Source: Heliocidaris tuberculata (lineage: Eukaryota; Echinodermata; Echinoidea; Camarodonta; Echinometridae). From it: a DNA stretch of 64,000 nucleotides. Location of the stretch: positions 23,480,359 through 23,544,358 of the forward strand of contig CM046832.1 of the NCBI GenBank assembly GCA_025618425.1. Direction: 5' to 3'. A program made the translations under genes and the position numbers. This document shows positions 1-9,550 of the stretch, in pieces; position 1 is the first letter of the stretch; each line of letters opens with the position of its first letter. The notes under the pieces were generated by a model. That model was not told the origin of the DNA. It saw only the letters and a program-made list of their open reading frames with translations, and made no database searches.

Positions 1-527
1 GTATGTAGAGTTATCATTTATCCATCTCTTATTCATCATTTTCATATAGTGCTGGTTTGGGGGACATGGCCCCAAATTTAAGTACATTGTTGGTTCCAAT
101 GGCTTCACAAACAGTGAATTAGGACTATTTATTCAAAAGAGAACCTGATCACACTTTCTACCAATATATTCGAGATTCAACAGTGGAGATATGAGATGGA
201 AAAGAATTTTCATCATGACATCATTTTGTTACCAAAATAACATTTGGAAAATGACAGAAAGTCAGACTTTCCATGAATTTGGTATAATTTAGCATCAAGA
301 ACTAAGATGGGCTGCAAAGGGGGAAGGGGGAATGGAGGAGAAAAAAGAGGCCAACAAATGAAAAGATGGATGGGCAGCATAAATGAAGATGGAAGACCAA
401 TTATTTTGGAGATGGCTCCAAACAGGGTTTGATGGAGAATGGAATTATGAAGACATGACCCCCATAGTGGGGACCCATGAGGGAATGAAAATTTTGGAAT
501 CAACCACCAACTTTAGATTCTACTTAC
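1..527 (-). other. Intron 16 (partial)
   Basis: Downstream of the exon 16 donor to the window edge. I looked for the expected continuation of IPT3 (a GGT motif after a one-base codon completion) and found none. No recognisable repeat apart from ordinary AT-rich sequence. Confidence 0.6.
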
Positions 528-695
528 GATGCAATGGACTTTGATGTTGATAACCCTGCAAAAGTTGGGTTAGGTTTGTATGTGTACATCTCCTCTGAGT
601 TCCTTTCAGCTCCATCAAACCTCAAAGTCACTAAGCTGGAAGTGTTTTCTCTTGTTCCACTGGCCTTGCATGTCACAAAGGTATCATTGATGTAC
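528..695 (-). CDS. plxnb: Plexin coding exon 16: IPT2 end and start of IPT3
   Basis: Completes codon 962 (Met), encodes residues 963-1017 and ends two bases into codon 1018. YINDTFVTCKASGTRENTSS closes IPT2, then YKPNPTFAGLSTSKSIAS begins IPT3; the plexin-B pattern here is DPNI....PTKSFLSGG. The acceptor is TATGCTAG|GTACAT and the donor GCATC|GTAAGT in phase 2, so the next exon, off the left edge, must start with one base of a split codon. A hAT-like element ends only 46-54 bases upstream of this acceptor. Confidence 0.88.
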
Positions 696-1609
696 CTAGC
701 ATATAATTAGAAAGGAAGAAAATAATGAACATCCTCTGAACATTTCCACCAGTGTTGGGTACCTCAATATCGATCTTGATCTCAAGACCAGTCTCAAGAT
801 TGGCATCAGTAACCTCGATCTTGTTCTTGATCTCGAAGGTGTTGGTCTTGATCTTGATCTTGATCTCGGAGCTTCTGTTCTCGGAATTTTCGCTCGAGAT
901 CACTCGAGATCAACATTGTTATTACGTAAATTATCAAACGAAAAATCTTTTAAAATCATTCACCAATCGGCAAAAACAAGACTCAGTGTTGGGTACCTCG
1001 AGATCGATCTTGATCTCGAGACCAGTCTCAAGATAGGCATCAGTAACCTCGATCTTGATCTCAGATGTTCTAATCTCGATCTTGAGCTGCGGATCTTGAT
1101 CTTGATCTGGATCTCGGACTGTCTGATCTTGATCTTGATCTCGGACCCTCTGGTCTTGGACCCAACACTAATTTCCACAAATGATCACATTGTTGAATGT
1201 ATATTTACATTCATAATCTCTGCATTCACACAATACAGTAAAGTCCTAAAAATGATGTTGATTATTGTAAGTAGCATAACAAAGGCAAGATCTGCCACCA
1301 GAAATTCTAAATGTAATTTGAATTTGTTACAGTGACTTTGATATAGAATTTGATATAGAATTCGATAAATACCAGCCTTCTTTACTCTACATGAATTTGG
1401 AGCTTTGCATTCTTAATATACAGATATTCAGTGTTTTTTTGTTTTTTTGTTTTTTTTTGTTCTATTTCCTGTAACTTTACAAAGTACATTATTTTGTATA
1501 GATATAGGATTTTCAATAATATGACTCATTCCAGAATTTGTGAGAGATGTTAGGAAAAATATATTTTCTGAATTCCAAGGAATGCACCATAATACCAACT
1601 GTCACTCAC
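696..1609 (-). other. Intron 15
   Basis: Carries the 421-bp hAT-like element at 750-1170 and a poly-T run at about 1433-1460. The rest is featureless. Confidence 0.8.
750..1170. mobile_element. hAT-like nonautonomous element with GATCTT repeats
   Basis: Ends are CAGTGTTGGGTAC and GGACCCAACACTA, inverted to each other. An exact 8-bp direct repeat ATTTCCAC flanks it (742-749 and 1171-1178). The 8-bp target duplication and YAGTG ends fit the hAT superfamily. The interior is two runs of degenerate GATCTT/CGATCTTGATCTC hexamers, and an internal second copy of the left end (CAGTGTTGGGTACC) starts at 984, so the element grew by duplicating its own terminus or by nested insertion. No coding capacity. 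Confidence 0.8.
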
Positions 1610-1743
1610 ATGATATCACAGTCAGCAGTGCCAATAGATGCTGTAATGTTACTGCCTGTCTGCAGTGATGTACCCATAATCACTACCACTGTGCCTCCAT
1701 TAGCAATACCCGATGATGGACTGAAACCAGTGATCTCAGGATC
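1610..1743 (-). CDS. plxnb: Plexin coding exon 15: IPT2, first half
   Basis: Residues 918-961 plus two bases of codon 962. DPEITGFSPSSGIANGGTVV opens a canonical IPT (P.I....P..G...GGT.V.I.G), followed by VIMGTSLQTGSNITASIGTA and DCDI with the paired cysteine. NIT is a potential N-glycosylation site. The acceptor is TTGAATAG|GATCCT and the donor ATCAT|GTGAGT in phase 2. Confidence 0.9.
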
Positions 1744-2137
1744 CTATTCAAGATAAGATATTTCTTAGGAATAATTATCAGTGGTTAGGAAAAAGAATAT
1801 CCTAGAAATTATATAATCACAGACTCTCTGTCACTTTCTTTATGAAAAATTAGCCTAAACTGGCATATTGTGCTATTACTACCTCCCATTTACTAAATAT
1901 ACAACAAATGTGGAATACTGTAATGAAAGAAAAGGAAACAAACACATTTCAATTCCAGTAAAAATAAATGTTTCTGTTTTTGTTCCTTATATTTCAGAAA
2001 GCTAATTGTGTACAACATGTAACTTCTTCAGCAATATTTGGTGTCAGTAGCATGGAAACGGTTACATACAACCTCATCTTTTGTGTAATATTGATTATTT
2101 GATTAATATTGATATAGGCATTCTGTTGATGGCTTAC
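1744..2137 (-). other. Intron 14
   Basis: Short AT-rich intron between the two halves of the IPT1/IPT2 boundary. Nothing recognised inside. Confidence 0.8.
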
Positions 2138-2255
2138 TCGGTATGTGAATATCACTGATCCTGTACTCTCCAACATGCTATCCTGAGAGTCTCTCACTGT
2201 CACCTTCACCAAGGCATCTCTTGGTTCACTGCTTCCTGATGTCCGACACTTGACT
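2138..2255 (-). CDS. plxnb: Plexin coding exon 14: IPT1, second half
   Basis: Completes codon 878 (Arg) and encodes residues 879-917. VKCRTSGSSEPRDALVKVTV, then a final GSVIFTYR. It follows the IPT closing pattern V.C.T......V.V.V....S...F.Y. The acceptor is TATCCCAG|AGTC and the donor CGA|GTAAGC in phase 0. Confidence 0.88.
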
Positions 2256-2769
2256 CTGGGATAATAAAATTACACGATAAACAAAGTTTATGAGAAGTTA
2301 TTTCATGACAGCTAAGCTTTAATCTACATTTGAAGGACACATTATAAGTATATAATGAGAAGAGTGCTGTCTTTACTCTGTATTTTTTTAATACTTAATA
2401 CACAAGTTCAGTAGGTAATCTTTAAGAAATTATTTTATCAGTTTGGTGTGAATGAAGAAAATGCATTTTATGTCATAAAATCCTACTGTTCATAACTTGC
2501 ATTGGATATCGAGTGAAATGAACTAAGTTTTGATATGAATACTTTTTCCTAAATACTATACTAAAATATTTTCAGAAGGTTAAAAAGAAATCATTTATAT
2601 TTTACTATTCAGCATGTATCTAAACCTAACAATTTCAGTAAAATATGGAAACTAAAATCCAAAAAGGAAAAAATTTTCATCAATTATAGCTCTAGAAAAT
2701 GTCTAAGGCGAGGGCATGAACACTGATACAGGAAGGAGAATGTAACTATGAGGAAATCCATTATCTTAC
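2256..2769 (-). other. Intron 13
   Basis: AT-rich intron splitting IPT1. Nothing recognised inside. Confidence 0.8.
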
Positions 2770-2924
2770 CTAGAACCAACCTGGTAGCTTTCCTGTAAAC
2801 CTTCTGGGTTACATGATTGCTGACCAAGCATAATGGAGGTGATGTCTGTAAAGCTTTGTCCAAGGTCACTACCCAAAATCTCAACCAAGGTGTTACCTTC
2901 TATAGGACCAGACAGAGGGAAGAT
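2770..2924 (-). CDS. plxnb: Plexin coding exon 13: IPT1, first half
   Basis: Residues 827-877 plus two bases of codon 878. IFPLSGPIEGNTLVEILGSD is the IPT/TIG opening (I.P..GP..GGT.V.I.G..LG), and QQSCNPEGLQESYQ carries the mid-domain cysteine. IPT repeats are Ig-like folds that build the plexin stalk. The second Gly of the usual GGT is Asn here (GNT), which also makes a possible glycosylation context. The acceptor is TTTATCAG|ATCTTC and the donor TCTAG|GTAAGA in phase 2. Confidence 0.9.
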
Positions 2925-3385
2925 CTGATAAAGGGAGAGAAGGAAAGAAAATTACATAAAATGGACGAAGAGTTGGTATAGCAAGTGCAATCTTTGGAGC
3001 TGTAGTTTGCCAAATCTTACCAATGAGTTGGCATTCTACCAATAAAGTCTTTCTTATGATAAATTTCCCTCTACAAAATCACATTCTTATAAATAAATAA
3101 TTTACACAATGGTATTATATTTTAACAAGAGCTAACCTTTCCCACATCTGATTGGACCCCTGAGAGATACAGGAGTGTCTTCACGCTCTTGATTAAGCCC
3201 GGAAACCACACACATCCCTTCAAGTAGCCACAATTATCCTAGAAATAACTGGTCCACAGCACTTCTGATTGGACCCTTGAGTTATTCATGTGACTCTCTG
3301 ACACCCTTGGAGACTCCTAGAAACCACATACATCCCCACACCAGACACATGCACTGACTGGATCTTGCTGTAATACCACACTTAC
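2925..3385 (-). other. Intron 12
   Basis: Contains two decayed copies of the 3' part of exon 12 (3135-3365), described separately. Confidence 0.8.
3135..3365 (-). pseudogene. Two decayed tandem copies of the exon 12 3' half
   Basis: The block with CATCCCCACACC at 3478-3489 in the true exon recurs at 3331-3342 and, shortened, near 3213. On the minus strand copy 2 translates CVWCGDVCGF, then a stop, then in another frame QGSNQKCCGPVISR, against CGWCGDVCGV and QGSNRSCPGPVVSR in the true exon. Copy 3 keeps only patches. Neither copy has a GT after the AGG end, so they look like non-functional tandem duplications of part of a PSI3 exon. Confidence 0.72.
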
Positions 3386-3576
3386 CCTTGAGACGACTGG
3401 TCCGGGACAGCTCCTATTTGACCCTTGAGGGATCCATGAGTCTCCTTGACACTCTGGAGATTCCCGGACACCACAAACATCCCCACACCATCCACACCTT
3501 AGATCGACTGGAGTCACCTTCGGTGAGAGGCAACGGCTACAGCTGTCACGCTCAAAATCACAATTGTAAAGTGTCA
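3386..3576 (-). CDS. plxnb: Plexin coding exon 12: PSI3
   Basis: Completes codon 763 (Val) and encodes residues 764-826. TLYNCDFERDSCSRCLSP is followed by LRCGWCGDVCG, RESPEC and a final CPGPVVSR. This is the third PSI domain, with the LY.C....DC.RC and CGWC landmarks, and the last cysteine leads into IPT1. The acceptor is CTCTACAG|TGACAC and the donor AGG|GTAAGT in phase 0. Two decayed copies of the 3' half follow in the next intron. Confidence 0.9.
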
Positions 3577-4218
3577 CTGTAGAGAAAAACAAGTAAAAAC
3601 CACAATTACATGAAAACAAATATTCATAGTTCTAGTCAAACCTAACATACATACTGTCAGCATACATGTACATCGGGTTTTGTGCTATGCACTCCAGTGC
3701 ACTCTAAATTAAGGAAAATGAGAAGTTTAGTCTTCTTGACATACGGTGTAAGAATGAATTTGTATAAAATTTCTAATAATCACAATCGTTGAAAAAACAA
3801 CTTATACCTAAAATTGATATGTTGTTTCCCTGTTCATTCTCAAATCTACATGTTTCTCATCGCCAAAGTTCTGTTAAATCAAGGGCTTTGATAATCCTAG
3901 TGCACAATAGAATATAAATGTTATAATCTTTGTTCAAACCATATCGAAGTCCAAGTCCTTTGAATATCCACACTTATTGTCTTTTTCTAAATGAACTTCG
4001 GTTGTCTTTAATATTTGAAAGCTTTCACTAATAGAGTCCTCTCAAAGTAGCAATAAATATTAGTTATTTTCCTTGTACTGTAATCATAATAAAACATAAC
4101 ATCATAATAAAAACATAACATCATGATTGAGTATATTGAAATAACCCTCTTAAAGAATGAGATATGAAACTACTGCTAATAACCTATGTTATGACTGGAA
4201 TGTGCTTTCAAATCTTAC
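3577..4218 (-). other. Intron 11
   Basis: AT-rich, with a short local duplication of AACATCATAATAAAA near 4090-4125. Nothing else recognised. Confidence 0.75.
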
Positions 4219-4312
4219 CATTCATATCACTTGGAGAATCAACGTAAAAATCTTCATTCCAACGTACTGCCACAGGAACATCCAGTTCTAACACACCACT
4301 AGTGTAAGTGTA
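4219..4312 (-). CDS. plxnb: Plexin coding exon 11: Ig-like segment, part 3
   Basis: Residues 732-762 plus the first base of codon 763. YTYTSGVLELDVPVAVRWNE followed by DFYVDSPSDMN matches the plexin pattern Y.Y......L.V...V.WNG.F.IDNP. The acceptor is CTTTGCAG|TACACT and the donor AATG|GTAAGA in phase 1. Part of this exon's 5' end is copied in the upstream intron at about 4415-4475, with the AG destroyed. Confidence 0.87.
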
Positions 4313-4414
4313 CTGCAAAGAGTGATCATAAATATTGTCATCATTATCATTATTGTGCAGCAGCATCTCTTGCACATATTCATAGTTTTTCCATCCTTTT
4401 CTTTGTGATTTCTG

Positions 4415-4475
4415 AGACAGGAGAATCCAGTTCTAATGTAATGCAAAGAGTGATCATAAATATTCTAATCGTCCT
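4415..4475 (-). pseudogene. Partial duplicate of the exon 11 acceptor region
   Basis: ACAGGAGAATCCAGTTCTAA followed by ATGCAAAGAGTGATCATAAA repeats the exon 11/intron 10 boundary (ACAGGAACATCCAGTTCTAA at 4271 and CTGCAAAGAGTGATCATAAA at 4313). In the copy the CTGC of the reverse-strand acceptor is ATGC, so the AG is lost. About 20 bases of exon are also missing. Confidence 0.65.
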
Positions 4476-4560
4476 ACATATGGTCTGTTTGGAGCCAGAA
4501 AGGCGTTAACTCACATCATTTGTTCAGAGTCAATGCCTTTCTGGCTCCAAACCGACGATA
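4467..4560. mobile_element. Short hairpin MITE
   Basis: GTTTGGAGCCAGAAAGGC and GCCTTTCTGGCTCCAAAC form an 18-bp perfect stem within about 94 bp, with outer TCGTC/GACGA. A related but diverged element is at 14195-14289. Confidence 0.6.
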
Positions 4561-5544
4561 TAAATCTAATCACCACCTTTATTGCACATCATCCTCTCAT
4601 GCATATATACTCAATCACCGCTCAATCATTCCTTCTTTGTGACTTGTGATAGACTGCATTATGCATAAGACCCTTTATAAAGGACAGAAACACAGTACGT
4701 GGCCTTCAACACCATTCATGGAAGAGAAAATGCATTCATTAGATTCATAAAACACAAAGTCATTCAGCACTGAGAACAAACAGAAACACAGTGGCCTTGA
4801 AAACAAATACCCTGTACATGAAAAAAGAATACGCATTCATAAGATTCATCCACCCCAAAGTCATTCTCCATTGAGCCCTCCCGAGACACCAAGGTTAAGA
4901 GCCTATAGTGCTGCCCCCATCACATACAGCCATGATCATTCCAGCGGAATGTTAACGAGACTGTAATTACCTCTACCCCTCATTCCCCAAGATAGCAACT
5001 GCGTTAGACATGGAGAAAAGTCTCGACTCATCCCCATTAAGACATACTTCAGCTATTAGTAGAGATATCCCAATTAGGATTGCTAAAATAACAGTGGGAA
5101 TGTAGGCAGTTGTAGAAGGACATTCCAAGGGTAATAAAAATGAAAGACAATTGAAAAATAAACCTAAATGATGGCTGAGTTCAAGCCTGAACAACCGGAA
5201 ATGAATGCTAAATGTCTTCAGCAAATTTATGATAGCATCAAGATGTACTTGTTTGTAATAATCAACAGTGAAGATTTTTTCAAAAATCCATTTAACATTA
5301 CTATCTACTACTAATATAATGTAGCTGCTACATTTTATGCTTAATTGGGAGGTAAGCAGTAACAATTTTGCTACAGATAACTATATGAACTATATATTAT
5401 AGTCATATCAAATAACAAGAATGTGTTTTTCATTAAAATCAGATAGAACATTCAGATACAACAAACTGTATGAAATTGTCACAGGAAATGTTACATTTCC
5501 CTTATGTAATTACACACGCACACATGTACGTATCCTAAATAACA

Positions 5545-6136
5545 TTAAAGGGAAATCCAACCTTAATAGCAAGTTGCTTTGAAAGAAAGAGGAAAAATCA
5601 GAGAAACAGATTGGTGAAAGTTTGAACGAAATCGGACAAGCAATAAGAAAGTTATGAATTTTTGAAAGTTGTAATCACTATACATATGGGAATTTCAAAT
5701 TGGCCGAATAGGTAATGTCACTGTGATGTAGCTGTGGACAACTCCCCCATTTGCTCCAACACACAAAGTGACTAAAATGTCACTTTTTTCAAAATGTATT
5801 ACTCAGCAGGATCTTTTTCTTTCATGAGGATCTATAACAATATGCTATCACCAATATATTTTGAGTACTGCCCTGAGGGTAAAAGCGCCTCGAAGAAAAC
5901 CGCAAATTAATGATATTTTTGTGTACGACAAACGGGAGAGTTGTCCACAAAAATGTCACAATCGACTCACCAAATTGCCAATTTGAGATTCGCATGTATG
6001 TAGTGATTTCACTTTTCAAACATCCATAACTTTCTTAGTCCTTGTCCGATTTCTTTCAAACTTTCACCATCCTTTTTTTCTTATTTTTCTTCTTTCAGAC
6101 AAATCATCTTATTACCAAGGTTGGATTGCCCTTTAA
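5545..6136. mobile_element. TTAA-flanked long foldback element (subfamily A)
   Basis: Starts TTAA-AGGGAAATCCAACCTT and ends AAGGTTGGATTGCCCT-TTAA. The outer ~200 bp of each side are imperfect inverted copies. TTAA targets are used by piggyBac and Kolobok transposases; no transposase is present. A deletion derivative lies at 32037-32172. Confidence 0.75.
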
Positions 6137-6844
6137 ACTTATAGAAAATTAAGGACTTTACATGTAGAATTATAGTAATAATATCTGTTACTATTCTCAT
6201 CTCTAGATGATCCCTTTCAGATGCACAACAGTGTGTTTGAAAGTAAAATGAAAAGGAGCTCTATGTACAAAGGTCAAAATACAGAGATTCATCAGGCATA
6301 CATTCACTACATAAAGAGGTGTTTTAATTGTTTTGGCTGAATATATATAATGGTTATTGCTATGAATAGAAAGTAGTATGGAAGCTGAGTAGATAAGTAG
6401 TGAGGAAAAGGTATCAGAAAGTGTCAATGAAATAATGGATACAACTGTACTGTAAAGGCAAACACATTTCCCAAGAAAGACCAAACAGAATAAGCGAAGA
6501 AAAGAGAGAAAGTACTTTGTAGGAGTGAGAGGAAGGAAATGAAGACAAAACTTTTTTTTTTCAAATGAAAGAGAGAGAGGTCAGGGTTGCAGATGGCAAG
6601 AAATTTAGTAACCAGATGTCACAATGATTGCAGGCCTTTCCAGAAAAACAAGCCAATTATAACTGAATCACATGATAAAAACATGGATTTTAAATATTAT
6701 GCTGCCACATAGTGATTACATATCATAGAGTACAGTCTCTGTGCACTCCCTCGATATCGAAATTACAATTCTCCTTATCTAGGCATATGTGTGTGTCTTC
6801 CTAGATATTTCTATATCCTCCTTCTTTTGTATGTCAGTTGATGT

Positions 6845-7205
6845 GTCTGTCTCTCTTTCTGTCTCTCTGTCTGTCTCTCTCTCTCTTTCTCATGTTGTCT
6901 CTTGCTCCCTCTTTCTCACTCTCTCTTTCTCTTTCTCATGTTGTCTTTTGCTCCCCCTTTCTCTCCATTTCTATTTCTTCCTCTCCATCTCTATTTCTTT
7001 CTCTCTCTCTCTGTCTCGTGTTCTCTTTTGCTTCTCCTTTCTCTCTAACTCTATCTCTCTCTCTCTCTCTCTCTTCTCCCTCCATCCCACCCCCTCTCTT
7101 CCTCTTCCACCCTCTCTCTCCCATTGTCTCTTTCTTTCTCAGCTTCTTCCTCTGTTTGTCTCTTATGCCTTTCCCCTATTTCCCACTCTCTCTCTCTCCT
7201 CTTCA
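6845..7205. repeat. CT-rich simple-sequence tract
   Basis: About 360 bases almost entirely C and T on the plus strand, with CTCTCT, TTTCTC and CCCTC patches. It generates the long low-complexity Ser/Leu/Phe reading frames here, which are not genes. Confidence 0.9.
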
Positions 7206-7268
7206 ACTTCCATTGCTATGCAAACAGTTACATAGATGTATAAAGAGAATAACGATAAAGCGTCTTAC

Positions 7269-7367
7269 ACTCCTGGCAGTGCAGATAACATCTGTTCCAT
7301 TGATGATATCAGCAGGCGTGACATGTTCCTTGTCTTCGATGTATACAACACACTCAAAATTCTCAAC
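7269..7367 (-). CDS. plxnb: Plexin coding exon 10: Ig-like segment, part 2
   Basis: Residues 699-731, 33 codons, phase 0 on both sides. VENFECVVYIEDKEHVTPA and NGTDVICTARS follow the plexin pattern YEC.L.I.G....V.A......V.C. NGT is a potential N-glycosylation site. The acceptor is GGATTTAG|GTTGAG and the donor AGT|GTAAGA. A long purine tract on this strand (CT-rich on the plus strand) starts about 70 bases after the donor. Confidence 0.85.
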
Positions 7368-8069
7368 CTAAATCCACCAGAAGATGAAGAAAACAGATGA
7401 ACAACTGTCATTAAAGGCAATCTAGAATTTCAGCACAGGTTGTCGAAAGGACTCATATTGGTTTAAGGTGGAATTTAACCTTCTTTATTACAGTATTGCA
7501 AAGTTAAATTGTCTCTGAATGTTAAAAAGAACATCATTTTAAGCAACAATGAAAATTGGAAAATTTTTAAAATGTTGATTTTCAATAAAAACCAATACTC
7601 ATACCTTAGTAAGATCATTCTTATAAAAAACTTTAAGAGTGCTTTCTAAAAATATTCTATGCAATTGTCTGCACCTATAGGCCTAATCCTGCTTTTAAAA
7701 AAGCCTTTAGATTTTGCAAGATCTATTTCAAAGAGTTACATACGTGTGGTATATTCAAAAGCACCACCAATTTAGTATTTCATCAAAATTAATTATTTAT
7801 AGATTCAAGATATATCATAAAACAAAGGAAAATAAAAAAATGTGTTTAAATAGGTTCATATAAAATGACTCTCAAGTCTGAAACTATAGGACAAAAGAAA
7901 GGCAAACTATTAACAAACAATCACAATAAACAATTCACACAAGTCAAATACACTTTGGGAAGCCTTCAGAAGATGCTATTTATACACCATCCACTTAATT
8001 CAAGTATAATTACACATGCAATGACCTATATTTTAAATGTAGATCTTATCAGATGCAATAACTACTAAC
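7368..8069 (-). other. Intron 9
   Basis: AT-rich intron. Nothing recognised inside. Confidence 0.8.
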
Positions 8070-8174
8070 CATAGAAGGAAGATTAGTAGCTTTCAGCTGT
8101 ATTTCTCTCTCTAAACCAACAGGAATCTGAATAACTGAGGCTACTGGCAGCAGTTTCGCACAAGACGATGGCCC
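8070..8174 (-). CDS. plxnb: Plexin coding exon 9: Ig-like segment between PSI2 and PSI3, part 1
   Basis: Residues 664-698, 35 codons, phase 0 on both sides. SSCAKLLPVASVIQIPVGLE is followed by REIQLKATNLPSM; the family pattern is CP.L......PV.V...I.L.A.NLP, and the EREI version is plexin-B-like. The acceptor is TCAATAG|GGGCC and the donor ATG|GTTAGT, a weaker but usable site. A 41-bp (AT)n tract lies 22 bases upstream of the acceptor, in the branch-point zone. Confidence 0.86.
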
Positions 8175-8194
8175 CTATTGAGAAAAAAATGTAA

Positions 8195-8196
<2 letters not shown>

Positions 8197-8237
<41 letters not shown>
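8197..8237. repeat. (AT)n microsatellite
   Basis: Uninterrupted AT dinucleotides for 41 bases, 22 bases upstream of the exon 9 acceptor on the coding strand. Confidence 0.95.
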
Positions 8238-8240
<3 letters not shown>

Positions 8241-8615
8241 CACAAAAGTAATTAATAATGAAAACAATTTTTAAAAGATGAAAACTAAAAATGAAGATTT
8301 TCACTTAGTATTCTATCACCCGACTACAAAAGATATCATTTTTCAATAAAAAGGTTATTTTGAAAAATATATCTCTTTAAATAAACATTGTCAGTAAATT
8401 CAAATAAACAATCTACATGTAATTGACTGTACTTAAATCATCATCAATCAATTATTTTAAACAACACATAGCTACTAGGTGCTAGATATGTGATTGATTC
8501 ATACATTTAAATCATTTGTCATGCACATTGTACATGTATGTATGTATACAAAAAAAATACTTCAATTGACAGTAAGTTATCCTCATTTTTTAAAATAAAA
8601 CTATTTGCACAAGGT

Positions 8616-9550
8616 CACATTATGTTTATTTTTGCCTCCAGGGGGGTGATTCACTAACGGCTAAAATTAATCCCAAATAAGAAAAAATCAATTTTAGGAA
8701 CAATATCCATCCTAAGAGCGATATCGCTTTTAGTGACTGATTCACTAAGGTATTTGGGATTGATTCCAGCCTCTGAATTGATTTTACGGTTGGGAGTGAT
8801 CCGGATCGCTCCTAAACAATCACAAACGGCCACTCCACTGCATGCCCGCCCACCCCAACCCGGGCGCGGCTACGCCGTTCCTGCCTGCGCTGCACGCCCA
8901 TGGCCCCTAGCCATAGCCCCTAGCCCTGTGTTTTGTGCAATCGATGCGTGCGCGCAATTAATGCAGTAGGTAGGTAACGCGCACTAGCTACGCGCTAAGT
9001 AGAGAATTAAGTCGGGTGACTGAGGGGCGGTGACTGAAATTTGAGTACGTTGATTGGTTGGAATGAGTGCGCTCGTAAATATTCATTTGCGCTCATATAT
9101 ATTCATGATAAAATTGATTCCATCCTAAAAGCGATTTAGTGAATCAGTAAGGTGGAATTAATTTTAAGCTGGGAATGAAATCAATCCCGAAAATTGATTT
9201 TAGGAATGATATCGATCCCAGTTAGTGAATCACCCCCCTGAATACAGCTTGAGAATAAATTCTACTTAAAAAAAAAAATAGTGCTTGGACAGGACACCAA
9301 TGGCATTCACTTTTTTCTATTGGCGATACTTTTCCTTTCTCTTTTCAAATTGCATTCAGGCGTACAAACACTTCACATTATGTTTATTTTGGCCTGTTCA
9401 CAGCTTTTGACCAAACTCTACTTTAAAAAAAAAATAGATTCACATAATAGCACTTGGACAGGACACCAATGGCATTATGATTCGCTTCTTTCTGTTGGCG
9501 ATACTTTTCCTTTCTCTTTTCAAATTGCATTCAGCCGTACAAACACTTCC
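8616..9550. repeat. Tandem segmental duplication, second copy lacks the 602-bp element
   Basis: Unit 1 (8616-8638 plus 9241-9375) and unit 2 (9376-9550) share CACATTATGTTTATTTT, CTCTACTT/TTCTACTT plus poly-A, CTTGGACAGGACACCAATGG and GGCGATACTTTTCCTTTCTC in the same order. Only unit 1 is interrupted by the element. Confidence 0.8.
8639..9240. mobile_element. 602-bp element with perfect 20-bp inverted ends
   Basis: Left end CAGGGGGGTGATTCACTAAC; right end is its exact reverse complement. The interior repeats GATTCACTAA and ATTGATTTTAGGA motifs in both orientations around a CpG-rich core (about 8825-9000). No TSD is visible, and the paralogous empty site at about 9392-9410 has the same length as the joined flanks. 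No coding capacity. Confidence 0.78.

Larger units (their letters stand above)
4313..7268 (-). other. Intron 10
   Basis: Contains the exon 11 edge duplication, a small hairpin element (4467-4560), a TTAA foldback element (5545-6136) and a long CT-rich tract (6845-7205). No exon seen. Confidence 0.75.

Noticed and set aside
3317..3619. A single 100-codon minus-strand frame through exon 12 into the intron
   Set aside because: Only the 3386-3576 part is exon. The remainder is read-through into the intron and into the decayed copy.
6789..7371. Frames of 148 and 177 codons on the plus strand
   Set aside because: They cover the CT-rich tract and run antisense through plexin exon 10.
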